Assembly (NCBI RefSeq): GCF_026151205.1
Contig: NC_087080.1
Location: 8,831,720 to 8,895,719 of the forward strand
Length of the DNA stretch: 64,000 nucleotides
From: Bolinopsis microptera
Lineage: Eukaryota > Ctenophora > Tentaculata > Lobata > Bolinopsidae
Direction: 5' to 3'
Below, one piece after another: positions 12,601 to 22,443 of this stretch. The translations under genes and the position numbers were made by a program. The notes under the pieces are model-generated. The model was not told the origin of the DNA. It did not search any database and saw only the letters and a program-made list of their open reading frames with translations. Each line of letters opens with the position of its first letter. Position 1 is the stretch's first letter.

Positions 12601-15600
12601 AACGGTTTCAAGAAACGAATTCCTCCTCAATCAACACAACCCATCGGGAGTAAAATATTCACACCACACGTCATTACTAAAACTTTGAAATGTAACTTTA
12701 GAGAATATTGGGGGTCCTGTATCAACACTTCTCGGAAATTAGAATTCTATCGTGACCTAAAATCCAAATTTAACAAAGAGTATTACCTAGATAGTGTCAT
12801 TAAATATGCAGACCGTGCTAATATCACAAGACTGCGGATCAGTGCACATCGACTCGAAATTGAACTTGGCCGATATAATCAAACTCCTCGTGACGAGCGA
12901 ATATGCTCCTGGTGCAATATAGTCTTAGGTTCTGGTATTATTGAGAATGAAGATCACTTCCTTAACCATTGTGATCTTAACGCTGCATCGAGGCGAAACG
13001 TCCTAGACAAGATCCAGTCACTCATATCAAATCCAATCAAACCGTCTGCGACATCTTATTCTGTTCACAATGTCATCCCTGGAGCAAACGTCCTCAAATT
13101 CATCAGCAACAACAGTGAAATCATTGAACTTATCACGAACGAAAGTCAAGTCCACCTCACGAGAGTCGTTGCTAGGTTTGCCACTACGTGTTTTAACAAC
13201 CGCAAGAAATTTGTTGACTCTCTGGCCAGTACATGAACAGTGAACACTGAAAATCACTGTACCCGCTTTTGTTTCTTTTCGCGCAACGACGAGTGCAAAC
13301 TGCAAAGTGACCTGGCTCAAGCATTACAGCATTACCAAGGCGACTGAAAACAAAATATTCTATGTCAAATCTTTATTTTTCACTTTAGTTAAGTTATATT
13401 AATATAATAAATTCAAATCTTATGATATTGTTATTATCTTAACAGTTACTATTGTAGCTCAAGATTTTAAATTATTTGTATTCCTTGTATTCCTTGTATT
13501 CCTTGTATTCCTTGGGGGTGAACCCCCACCCCATATTGGTCCAATGGTTCTCCTGCATTGCATGAGTATGCCTTTGGCTTTTTTACGCTGATTTTTGATG
13601 TGTTCATTCCACGTGAGTTTGACAGGGTATTATATGGCATAATAATTTTATCGTTCCTTTTTTACATTGAAACAAGCGTCATGGACTCACTTGTTAGGTA
13701 TTCCGACCATAACGAGGTGGTTTTATTCGAAAAAATCAAACAATTTGGTTGTAATGAACGAGATGATGATAAATCACTCAACACTCGACTGTCACGTGAC
13801 TTTTTAAACATGTTCTCTATGTGGCCCTGAATGACTATTCGAAAGTCTTATCCTCTTCAATCTGATTCCAACCCTAACCCAATCCCTAACTAAAGCATAT
13901 GCAGATGCTGAAGCCCTAACCCTAATGAGAAATTAGATAAACTTCCTTGGAGTTTTTTTATATAATGTGACATGGTGATTCGGAATCAGCGAAAAATCTC
14001 GAACACCGAGTGCAAGTGTAGAGTGATTTAGCACGCTCGAACACTGACAGGGTTAGCCCTTCAAGATTGATTTTGATGCAATAAATGTTTGATATGTACT
14101 AACTTCTAACTTTTCTAAAAAGGATATTTTTTTGATCGATTAAACCCTAGGCGCAGTGTGTGTTCAAGATGGTGATGATGGTTCATCGTACAGAGGAGAT
14201 GTGGCTGTCACGGTATCAGGACTCGTCTGTCAAAGATGGGACTCTCAATCACCTAATAAACACCTTGTAACTCCGGAGAAGTAAGTTTCCTTTTTTCTTT
14301 TTTAGACCTTGCACAGGGGAAATGTGTCTTTCGTGATAAATTACGGCTTCAAAATGTTCTAAAATTATTAACAATTAGAATTACTTAGTCATAATTTCTT
14401 TGTGAGACCATGTAATTATATAATAGTGATATGAACACAATTCAAATTTAATTCGAGGTATTGCAAAAGATTTTATCACAACAAAATTTTCAGATACCCT
14501 AATGCAGGACTTGACGATAACTACTGCAGGAAACCAGGAAATGCAGAAAATGGGTAAGTCTTCCTACAGAAAGCATATCATTGTCATGAAGTTGACAAGA
14601 AATTAGGGGCAAAGTGTCAAATTTTAATTAATCGAAATTCACAAAATCACCGAACCGAAGGGAATCCTAGCTGAAATAATTCATGAAGTCGCCTTTGAAA
14701 ATCCCTCAAGTAACATGTGTTAATGTTTTCTTCAGTGAACCAGGACCCTGGTGTTATAATGCTGAAGGAACTTCCCCCCGATATGAGCTCTGTAGTGTAT
14801 CTACATGTAGATCTTATACTGGTAAGTAGACCCATTTTTAAATATTATAAACTAAAGCTAGAGAATTGCCTACGGAACAAATTATATCTTGAGTATACGC
14901 AGGGTGATCCATCCTTTATTAGAAACCCGCTAGTCGGTAGCTTTGTTCGAGGAAATTTTTAAAATCAGTTATGTTCTAATTTTATCGTTCCTTTCACAAC
15001 GAGGCCATCAGGAGGTAAAATTGGAGGGTAGAGGTAATTAAATGTGAACAAGAAACAAATAATTAATGAGATAGTGGACCGATTCAGTAGATCAATAACT
15101 TAGATATCACATTCATTTTAAAGAAAATTCTCTCCTCAGGTATGTCTATTATTTCTTCTTCAACTCAGACTCAGCTTCATTAGCGATTTCTTGTATTCAA
15201 TAGTGTACATGCTTAATATCTTAGTCGACAACATAGTTAGTCGATTGTTATTTTAGTTACGACTTATTTGATTTATAATTTTGATATTATATAGATTTGT
15301 TAGCGAACAAACCTGAGCAGCAGACAGCCCCAGGATAGCCTTCTCCTGCTGTAAGGAGGATATTGTCTTCTTGAACTCCTTTAATTGTTCTCGTAACTCT
15401 ACTACTTGTGCACGACTGCTCGCTCCATCTGAGTGTAACGGTTTTGTTATGAATCTAGTGTCCGATCAGGAAACATTTTATCATCTTTACAAGATACAAT
15501 TGTGTTTCATTGCATCTGATGTAACAAGTATCATCTAAAGTACTGATAACAAATCTAACCTAGCAAGCTATCTTCACTGAGTGGCCGTTGTAGTGTTTCA

Positions 15601-18600
15601 CCCTGTTCCCCCAGCTGCTCTACTCGCTCCTCGCTGTCTGCTAACTCTGACATTAGGCAACTCACACGTGATGAGAGCTCCTGAACCTGGTGGAGAAGTA
15701 GTAGTGTGATGACGTCACTAATCGTGTGATGACTTCACTAATCGTGTGATGACGTCACTAATCGTGTGATGACGTCACTAATCGTGTGATGACGTCACTA
15801 ATCGTGTGATGACGTCACTGGTAGTGGAGAAGTTAGTTCACACATTGGGGAGGCTGTAGATAATAAAATTGTTCACTCTTTGATCAGTCTTTTTTACACA
15901 AATTGCCAAAACCAAGGTCCGCGCAGTTGCACAGTTTCGTCGAAACAGTGAATGTTTAAAATGTTTAAAATGTAAATACCTCGTTAGCAAGTGAAGCGTT
16001 AGTTTCGCTAGTTCTCATGAGCTTATCTTGGAGTTCCAACATGTGGTCCTTTAGTTGCCTGTTTTGTCCCATAGCTCGACTTATCGTGGCTTTGTCATTA
16101 TTTATTTGGGTGAGTAGTGAGTTCTGGTCAACGTGGGTTTCCTGTAATTATAATTAATTAATTGATTAATTATAATAACATGGTCGTTTTAGTCGGGTTT
16201 ATCGTTCATGATATGTATTTACTACTCAGCAACATGTACACGCAGATTATTTTACTATGAGCGATTAGCTAGAGCTCATCATCTACTGAATCGTATCAAA
16301 TGGTTCGATTAAATCCAAGTTGGTACGCCTTATCATACGTTAGCGTACTCACCTTGAATTTATCAAGCTCCTTTTGAAGGGAGAGAGTTTGTAAGATCTG
16401 CTCTTCAAGTGCCATTTCTAACTTTTGTTTCTCAACTGTCACCTCCGCAAGCAATTTCTCTGACTGGTCAGTAACTGGAATGTTTGTGGATGGTGCTTGT
16501 GCAACTGCTGTGACTTGTTCCTGTCGGTGATAATTTGTGATGTCAATTAATTAATTCTTCTAATTATTTAATTGAATTAACTCCTTGGATATCTTGCTAT
16601 CATATACAATGTATTTTATATGAAGAGTTGTTCACTGTTTCACACCAAATCAGAGTATGCGACTTAATGTTCTAAAAATGAACAGCATACGGGTATTTGC
16701 CTCACAGAATGGCCAAAAAAAAGGAAGGTCTCTCAAAATCACAAAACATACTTTATTCCAGTTTTTATCTCATAAGAAGCTAAGTTGACACTCATATTTT
16801 TCTTCCCGGGGGTTCATTTAATCTCATAGCCATTTTTTCTTTGAGAAAAATTGGCCGGAAAATCTTCTTCTAAAAAAACATGCCTCACAGAATGGCCAAA
16901 TCTGAATTTCTATAATTTTTTGATGGAGATACTTTTTAAATTTCTATCACCACACGTTGTTAGAAAACCTATTAAGGAATGTGGTAATAACCTAAAACTC
17001 ACGAAAAAACTGAGCTGTGAAAAATTATTTCACAAAAAAGAAAAAATGCCTGACAAAATGGCCAAAAAAAAAGAAAACGAGAAAATTTTATTTTTCTAAA
17101 ACCTTTGGCTCTTGTTTCAGGCATGCTGCTGGTATTAATATGCCTTGTTAACACCCCCATATAGGTGAAATTTCTTAAAACTGAATAAAAAGGGCATAAT
17201 TTCCTACACCAAAAATGGCCATTTTGTGTGGCGTTGTTCATATTCCCTGATTTCATGATTTATAACCTTCATTCGGCTGTAAAAACACTCCATCTGGGGT
17301 GTTATTGTATGATAAATAGCTTGTGAATACTTTAGACTTATTGTTTCATTGAATAAAAGGAGTTTTAAATTTTGGCCATTTTGTGAGGCATATTTTGGCC
17401 ATTTTGTGAGGCGTTTAGCCATTTTAGCATATTATTTCTTCCTATATTGAACAATGTTCGTTTTGTTTGATGAATACTATTCTTTAAACATCTTCTGTCA
17501 TACTGGTGCCAGAAGTTCTCACCAAAATGCAAACTTAGTTCAAAAATTTGAAAACAAATTTTGTGAGGCATATTTTGGCCATTTTGTGAGGCGTGTAGCC
17601 ATTTTAGCATTTTTTTCTTCCTATATTGAACAATGTTCGTTTTGTTTGATGAATACTATTCTTTGAACATCTTCTGTCATACTGGTGCCAGAAGTTCTCA
17701 CCAAAATGTAAACTTAGTTCAAAAATTTGAAAACAAATTTTTCAGTGCTCAAAATTTCTACATAAACAGTCATATTTATGCCAGAAAATGTGGTCCTAGT
17801 TAATGATTTCACCACAGGAAGTGTTGCCAGAAGACTTTTGTTTCATATGGTATCCACAAAACCTACCAGTCATATATAAAAATTTAGTTACAAAAACATT
17901 TACAAATTTGGCCATTCTGTGAGGCTAGCCATTCTGTGAGGCATTTACCCGTACGTCGATTTTTTTGCTGTGAGTTATGAAATCTGAAACTAAATTTCCC
18001 GAATCTAGCTGATCATGATGTGCTGATATTGCGGTGTAACATGAAGCGTCTTACTATCAGAATACGTTATCAACCTAATTAAATTCTTGAGTCATGGCCA
18101 ATAATATACATCAATATTTTGTGTATCATTTAACATCGACCGACGAATACTAGAAAATTATAACTAAGGCATGAAAAAACTCCGCAATATTGTGAAAACA
18201 AACCGAGTCAGATTCAGGGGTAATCTCAGTTTCAGGAGCAGAAGGGGAGGGTTGAAGGACAGGTTCAGGTGTAACACTCAGAGCTGTTATCTCCTCTTGT
18301 AACGTTGACATGTTAGCGTCCCGCTCCTGTAACTCAACTTCTAGGCCTGAGGATTTAGTCTCTCAACAAAATAATATCTCTCGAACACAAGTTCACTCAG
18401 ATCGCATCTTATTTAAGATTCAAATTTCTTTTAATGACACGGAAAGTTTGACTTCGGCGAGAGGACAACATTCTCCCTGCCAACCCAATGATATTTGTTT
18501 TGTATAATATAATAAATCTCTAATAGATCAACTCTCTCAAGGGTGCCAATCTCTAAAGGTCTCTACCTTGTATCTGCTCCTTGAAGACTGTCTCCTGATG

Positions 18601-20380
18601 ACTCAGTTTACCAGCCAGGACATCACATTGCATCTCCTTGTTAAGGAGCCCGCTCCTTAACCCCTCCAACTCTCCTGTCAGCTTCTTCACTTCTTCTTCT
18701 AGTCTTATCACGTCGTCATTTCTCTTAAAAGGATTGGGCACTGACGACATGGTGTTTTGAATTTTCGGCTGAAAAGATAGAAGTAAATATCGAAACGTGT
18801 TGAGAATCCTCCAGCAATCAAAACATTTTAAATGCATGTATTAGTTGATAAGTAGCACCATTTCTTGTTAGAAAGATCGCAATTCTCATTAAACTGAAAA
18901 AACAAGGACACACCTGAGGGGGAGCAGAGTTAGACAGTCGCTCGTTCAGCTCCTCCCTCTCCAGAGAAAGAGAGGAGAACTCTGTCTGTAACACGTTTAA
19001 CTGATCGTTCAGACTGGAGACCTGACTCTGTAGTTTACTGTTCTCCTTCTGCTTTTCTTGCGACTCCTGAGTTGTTGTTCTATTTAGGAATCAGTATGTG
19101 AGTTTATTATGGCCATGTTGTGTGTATGTAAACATTAACATAGTATGTGTTTTATTGAGACTCATGAATAACGTTTAGAAGTTTATATGCTGGTATATTG
19201 TGGTTATTCTGTGTGTACCCATACATAGTACATTGTACATAGTACATTGTAAATAGTACATAGTACATCGTAAATAGTACATTGCACTTAGTACATAGTA
19301 CATAGTACATAGTACATAGTACATAGTACATTGTACATAAACATAGTATGTTTATTAAACATAGTATGTCAACCAATTATAAGTAGAGCGCATCGTCACA
19401 CGGTCAGTGTTCACAAACATGTCCAGTATAGTACCGTGATTCTGAAGTTCGCGTGGGTTCACAGAAACAGTCCGTATCATTAGTACAAACAGCCAAGTTT
19501 TAAATAGTGCGGGAAGCTGATGGTAGAAGCGGGAAATAGCTCTGAGCAAGCCAGATAGGTCATTGAAGTGTGAGCTAAGTTTTGGCTTTACTTCAAATAC
19601 ATGCATGGAAATTATAGCTTCAATTTAATCTAATTCTAGATTAGATATTAATCCTAGGTCCGTTAAAGATTGCTCAGATTTAAATCAAACTTCAACAAAA
19701 CTTACGGCCAGAGCGTTGTTGTACTGAGACTGCAAAGTTGATTTCTTCTTCTCACTTGAAGACAAATCAGAATTCGAGGAGTGAAGCTGAGATCTCAAAA
19801 CCGACAACTCATCTGAAGTCAAAATGTTATTAAAAGCATGGTGTCACGTGTTGATTACTTTTGGCCATTTGCGTTAATTTAAAATGTGTTACGCTTTGAC
19901 AGACAAATAATCAATCGAGTGACTAAAAGAATTACCTTTGAGTTGTTGGATGTTAGAATTCTGCTTGTCCCGTGTCCTCAACAGTTCAGCCTTCTCCTCA
20001 ACAAGTATATCGATTGTTTGCTGGTGAAGTGCTGTGTCAGACAGCTGGGATACCTGGGACTCATTGTCCACTTCGTGTGACCCATTTGAGTTCTGAGGGG
20101 TAACATCTGATATATATCTGATATATTAAAATTTTGAGGACATTGTTCGCATAATTATGATGATGAGGCACTTGATAACATGAAAATTTAAAGTTTGATA
20201 AAGTTTAATTCTGGTATTTCCAGAGATCAATTGTTTAATTTGCAATACGGAATGGGTATTGGGTAATTCATAATTTTTTCAATAGCACACCTTTTCTAAT
20301 CGCGCACTTTTCTGCTGAAACCGCTTCAGTTTTTTCTTAGCAGCTGCTATTTTATCTTTTTGGCTCAGACTTGCTTCCAT
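621..20380 (-). CDS. GOLGA2: GM130 / golgin A2 homologue, 20 exons
   Basis: cis-Golgi coiled-coil tether. In known GM130 the basic N-terminus binds p115 and the C-terminus binds GRASP65. Exons (minus): 20380-20291, 20092-19936, 19812-19706, 19066-18914, 18768-18567, 18346-18204, 16520-16353, 16141-15980, 15686-15560, 15428-15313, 5206-5134, 4998-4890, 4724-4527, 4417-4301, 3768-3684, 3161-2987, 2875-2346, 2099-1997, 1827-1721, 947-621. All junctions are GT-AG, phases agree, and the sum is 3249 nt (1082 aa; human about 1000). Diagnostic matches to GM130: N-terminal [43 protein letters not shown]; an acidic run before the distal coil; and GETDTIG joined to [10 protein letters not shown] across exons 18-19. 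The rest is predicted coiled coil. The 5' UTR probably begins in an upstream exon, since an acceptor-like CAG lies just 5' of the ATG at 20380. The acceptor of the last exon is the least certain boundary. One 10.1-kb intron is full of mobile elements. Confidence 0.93.
3170..3245 (-). repeat. 10-bp minisatellite carrying TACTAAC beside a 3' splice site
   Basis: About seven copies of a 10-bp unit (plus strand GTTAGTAACN). Read on the minus strand each unit contains TACTAAC, the canonical branch-point sequence. The array ends directly upstream of the acceptor TTCTAG of the GM130 exon at 3161-2987. Confidence 0.85.
5207..5940. other. intronic sequence, nothing recognised
   Basis: AT-rich start of the large GM130 intron before the first LINE fragment. 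I see no ORF or repeat structure that I can support. Confidence 0.4.
5945..6700 (+). mobile_element. 5'-truncated non-LTR retrotransposon (RT C-terminal region)
   Basis: An open frame ends in TGA at about 6655 and encodes the region after the RT catalytic core. Typical blocks are [18 protein letters not shown] (thumb start), then [18 protein letters not shown] and [13 protein letters not shown]. This is the usual C-terminus of CR1/L2/Jockey-type LINEs. The palm and endonuclease are absent, so the copy is 5'-truncated. The element ends in a short direct repeat (TTACCAAG twice, near 6683-6700), typical of CR1/L2 3' tails. It lies antisense in the GM130 intron and is certainly non-autonomous. 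Confidence 0.8.
6806..7911 (+). pseudogene. LINE ORF1, SGNH/GDSL-like esterase, interrupted
   Basis: The first part (6806-7297) encodes [12 protein letters not shown], where the TDS serine matches SGNH block I, and [10 protein letters not shown], matching the block III GxND. The final block ([16 protein letters not shown], with D and H in DxxH arrangement) is at about 7808-7855 and ends at TAA 7909-7911. Between them lies a 500-bp inserted element. Flanking codons stay in the same phase once the element and one target duplication are discounted, but an in-frame TAG remains. Such esterase ORF1 proteins are known in CR1-type LINEs. The start given is a TTG; the true N-terminus is missing. Confidence 0.75.
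7285..7784. mobile_element. TIR element filled with a 10-bp minisatellite
   Basis: Perfect 15-bp terminal inverted repeats, AGGCATCATGTAGCC at 7285-7299 and GGCTACATGATGCCT at 7770-7784. A 6-bp direct duplication TTCTAA flanks them (7279-7284 and 7785-7790). The interior, about 7308-7735, is almost wholly a 10-bp repeat (GACAAACCCC, with GACAGACCCC and GACATATCCC variants). It carries no gene. The long Gly/Cys-rich ORFs on the minus strand here are translations of the repeat. Confidence 0.85.
10372..11868 (+). mobile_element. hAT-family transposon remnant with 8-bp TSD
   Basis: Starts CAGGGGTCGACCGAG and ends CTCGGTCGACCCTTG, giving 15-bp TIRs with one mismatch. It is flanked by a perfect 8-bp duplication ACTTATCA (10364-10371 and 11869-11876), the hAT hallmark. 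Subterminal zones at both ends are rich in CCGAGG/GGCCGAGG. The length is 1497 bp. It inserted into the LINE RT codons so that the split codons still match on both sides. Only the transposase C-terminus remains, so it is non-autonomous. Confidence 0.93.
10621..11007 (+). pseudogene. hAT transposase C-terminal (hATC dimerisation) fragment
   Basis: Encodes the conserved hAT C-terminal block [26 protein letters not shown] followed by a conserved Leu/Arg-rich stretch (split here: [21 protein letters not shown]). This is the dimerisation region of hAT transposases; the acidic tail ends at TAG after SSDDES. The zinc finger and catalytic core are missing. The open frame extends upstream to about 10540, but that part does not look like transposase. 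Confidence 0.85.
13515..14150. other. intronic sequence with degenerate CCCTAA runs
   Basis: Lies between the LINE tail and the kringle exons. It has imperfect CCCTAA-like stretches at about 13869-13925. An ORF at 13558-13830 lacks recognisable features and is not called. Confidence 0.35.
14151..14821 (+). CDS. Kringle-domain module on three exons (partial gene)
   Basis: Three plus-strand exons, 14151-14280, 14494-14553 and 14736-14821, have AG acceptors, GTAAG donors and mutually consistent phases. Together they encode one complete kringle with all six cysteines in order: [58 protein letters not shown]. The LDDNYCR and PWCY motifs are diagnostic. The module begins and ends in phase 1, the classic symmetric class 1-1 arrangement of shuffled extracellular domains. 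It is antisense inside a GM130 intron, between LINE debris and a GM130 exon. I find no start, stop or neighbouring domain, so it may belong to a nested gene with unseen exons or be a stranded exon set. Confidence 0.85.
15704..15823. repeat. 20-bp tandem array containing CRE palindromes
   Basis: Six copies of a 20-bp unit, GTGTGATGACGTCACTAATC. Five contain the palindromic CRE core TGACGTCA and one has TGACTTCA. It sits in a GM130 intron, just upstream (in transcript sense) of the acceptor of exon 15686-15560. Confidence 0.85.
16690..17951. mobile_element. 1.26-kb TIR element with TA duplication
   Basis: Ends are inverted repeats of about 25 bp, starting CGGGTATTTGCCTCACAG and, reversed, CGGGTAAATGCCTCACAG, each next to a TA dinucleotide (16688-16689, 17952-17953). 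The interior repeats the terminal theme many times as TGGCCATTTTGTGAGGC in both orientations, and holds a direct duplication of about 180 bp (about 17390-17570 against 17570-17755). No transposase is present. ORFs here are repeat translations. It lies in a GM130 intron. A TA target suggests a Tc1/mariner-type or similar mobiliser, which is inference. Confidence 0.75.
19199..19345. repeat. ACATAGT-type short tandem repeat
   Basis: Degenerate tandem repeat of 7- to 11-bp units (ACATAGT, ACATTGT, AAATAGT) within a GM130 intron. The Tyr/Cys-rich ORF over it is a translation of the repeat. Confidence 0.8.
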
Positions 20381-20390
20381 TTTCTCATAC

Positions 20391-21203
20391 CTGTTGTAGT
20401 AGTTATTATGAAAATATGGCAACTAAATGCAGTCATATACCATATATTATTGTGAAACCTATCAGTAAATTACATTATTTGAAACTACTTGCTAAAGCTG
20501 TTCATCATAACAGAATTCTTGTGCGTAAACTTTAAAACTTTTATAATTGTAATGCATAATTTTAATAATCTTACTTTTGCATAAGAAATAAAATCACATC
20601 TTGCCAAAAAATATAAAGGTTATACATAAATAAATGCCTACTTAATATCTCATCAAAAAGCAAACAAATCATCGAGCAATAAATTATCAATGTCATAACA
20701 GTGGGTTCTCAGAAGTTGGATCATGTGGATTTTATGGTGTTTCTGTCTGGTTTCAAAACGAACTCCTAAAAACTGAGCAACCGTTTGAAATTGAAAAATG
20801 ATTCAATTCGGGTTACAATCGTGCACACTTAGTACAAACATTCAAGCAGCTGATTCAATCTTTTGACAAGGTCAAACTAAAAGAGAATGACTTATTGTCA
20901 GTTGTCCCACAATTTTAATGATCCACCATCTTGGACACCACTGCTCTCTAAATGTTACTGTTATGTGTTTGATTTGCAATAAATAGATAAAAACTAAGGT
21001 GCATAAAACTGCTGATACATTATTTTAAATGATTCGCTGAATAAATTAATCCCTACAATAGATTTAACCCCAGTTCTTCCCAAATAAAAAATTCTTCTTA
21101 AAAATACTATAAACCACAGAAATTAGTCACCCTGAACACCCCTAACCTTAACCCCAAAATCAATTCAGCCAAAACATTCCCTTCCTTCAAACTACTTTCA
21201 GTT
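20391..21203. other. GM130 5' flank / intergenic, no gene seen
   Basis: AT-rich sequence upstream of the GM130 start and downstream of the hydrolase gene. A minus-strand poly(A)-like ATTAAA (complement at 20914-20919) could serve the hydrolase. GM130's promoter and any 5' UTR exon should lie here, but I cannot place them. Confidence 0.4.
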
Positions 21204-21923
21204 TTACAAATTATTCTCGAAGAATTCTAGATACAAATTAACAGCTCTGTTGACATCACGCTTACTCTTGGGTTCACTGAGATCTGCTCTCATAGACCAG
21301 CCATGAACCATATCAGGAAACTCTTCAATTGTAAGCTTTTCTCCTAAAACTTTGTCTGCAAGGCCACCAGGAAACAGATTCTCGTGATCATTCCCTGCAT
21401 TCATAAAGAGTTGTTTACATTGTACTTGCTTGTAAGCCTCTTCCTCACTGTCCTCCAACAACTCCATCATTTTTGGGTGAGAGGGATGCATGCTAACCCC
21501 AGCCTTGAAATCAGGAAATGCTGAGAGTTTCATGACAAGAAAACTCCCCCAGCAGGTGCCTACAGACCCAAAAGTTGTAGCTCCTCTGCTTCGAGCAAAG
21601 CTCAGAACTCTTTTGACATCTGGCTCTAATTTACTGTAGGAGTACTTCTTTATGTGATCCATAAGACCAGGATCAGTTGGAGTGATGAAAAAACCACGAT
21701 AGTAATCGGGAAGGATGACCATAAAACCATGGCTGGCCAACAGGTCAACGTTTTGTCTTGTTCTACCACCATCAAATCCGAATATATCGTAGTTCCAGAT
21801 CACGCATTTCTCACCAGAGCCAGAAACATACATTTCAAGATCATCAACTTTTTCAAAGGTCCCTTTGCATTGGTACTCACTGTTATCTAGGAAGCTATGA
21901 CTCTTGGGAGGACAACAGCTCAT
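21204..21923 (-). CDS. Dienelactone hydrolase family protein (CMBL-like), intronless
   Basis: 239-aa single-exon protein of the alpha/beta-hydrolase DLH family. A Cys-Asp-His triad is visible: Cys124 in VGTCWGS, Asp179 in NAGNDH and His207 in MVHGW. WNYDIFGFDGG near the N-terminus is the family's oxyanion/strand region. The length is that of a full DLH enzyme, and the start ATG precedes SCCPPKSH. There is no signal peptide, so it is presumably cytosolic. The human relative CMBL hydrolyses lactone/ester prodrugs; the natural substrate here is unknown. It shares orientation with SMN about 520 bp upstream, and both lack introns although surrounding genes have many. Family assignment is firm; the exact orthologue is not. 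Confidence 0.9.
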   Translation of the reverse strand: MSCCPPKSHSFLDNSEYQCKGTFEKVDDLEMYVSGSGEKCVIWNYDIFGFDGGRTRQNVDLLASHGFMVILPDYYRGFFITPTDPGLMDHIKKYSYSKLEPDVKRVLSFARSRGATTFGSVGTCWGSFLVMKLSAFPDFKAGVSMHPSHPKMMELLEDSEEEAYKQVQCKQLFMNAGNDHENLFPGGLADKVLGEKLTIEEFPDMVHGWSMRADLSEPKSKRDVNRAVNLYLEFFENNL

Positions 21924-22443
21924 TGTAAGCAGTATTGCTACGACTTTCCATAAAAGAAGATATGGTTACCTTTTGTTCACATTCAGAATAATCTTTGGGA
22001 TTCTGTTATTTAAGAACAAAATTTGTCTATGATTATATCCATCCACAATATAAATATCCATTATATAGGTGTACCGTAATTAGTAATCTGAATAATTGTT
22101 GAGTCTCATTAAATGCCAGATGCTTTCTGATCAAACTTGAGTAAGGAAAGAGTTTTATTTGATAGAAGCAGTATCTGCACTATAGGTAGAAACATGAAAA
22201 CAATTGCTTTGTAACAAATAAATAACGAATTATGTAATTTTTAAAATAATTCATATCTAAATAGATTGGTAGAAATCAACTATAATAGTGGAAAAAAGAT
22301 ATCTTGACAGGTTGACCAAATGAAGGGAATAGATAATAATTATTTGTGACCATAATCCAATTGGTTGTTAAAAACGGCAATAAAAGAATCAGTAAAAACT
22401 GTCCACAATCACTTTAAATATGTCAACTTTTCTTTTAATTTGA
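21924..22443. other. intergenic region with SMN poly(A) signal
   Basis: AT-rich, no ORF of note. The minus-strand AATAAA (complement at 22154-22159) lies about 290 nt past the SMN stop and probably marks its 3' end. The rest should include the hydrolase promoter. Confidence 0.5.

Larger units (their letters stand above)
7962..13236 (+). pseudogene. LINE ORF2: AP endonuclease + reverse transcriptase, disrupted
   Basis: The N-terminal endonuclease/exonuclease/phosphatase domain is clear: [24 protein letters not shown] and FSDHKPL (7962 to about 8790). The RT follows: [55 protein letters not shown] and [10 protein letters not shown], the latter carrying the catalytic DD pair. Two frameshifts in A-rich runs, near 9300 and 9795, break the frame. 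The RT is then split by a hAT insertion (10372-11868) and resumes exactly in frame with [14 protein letters not shown]-terminal Cys/His cluster (CSWCNI followed by HFLNHC) precedes the stop at 13236. The protein cannot be made from this copy. Confidence 0.88.
6790..13514 (+). mobile_element. CR1-like LINE with SGNH-esterase ORF1 and EN-RT ORF2, broken
   Basis: Span of one LINE copy: ORF1 remnant with SGNH hydrolase motifs, ORF2 with AP endonuclease and reverse transcriptase, and a 3' tail of at least four TATTCCTTG units at about 13478-13514. ORF1 is interrupted by a 500-bp inverted-repeat element. ORF2 carries two frameshifts and a 1.5-kb hAT insertion. ORF1 lacks its N-terminal part, so the copy is also 5'-truncated. 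An esterase-type ORF1, APE-type endonuclease and microsatellite-like tail together indicate the CR1/L2 supergroup; I cannot fix the clade by eye. Confidence 0.82.

Noticed and set aside
13558-13830. 90-aa plus-strand ORF with hydrophobic start
   Set aside because: No recognisable features, adjacent to LINE tail, and no support as an exon of the kringle gene.
13869-13925. CCCTAA-like runs suggesting an interstitial telomere
   Set aside because: Only a few imperfect units with interruptions; not enough for a telomeric tract.
16999-17666. ORFs with repeated [10 protein letters not shown]-like peptides
   Set aside because: Translations of the TGGCCATTTTGTGAGGC motif repeated inside the TIR element.
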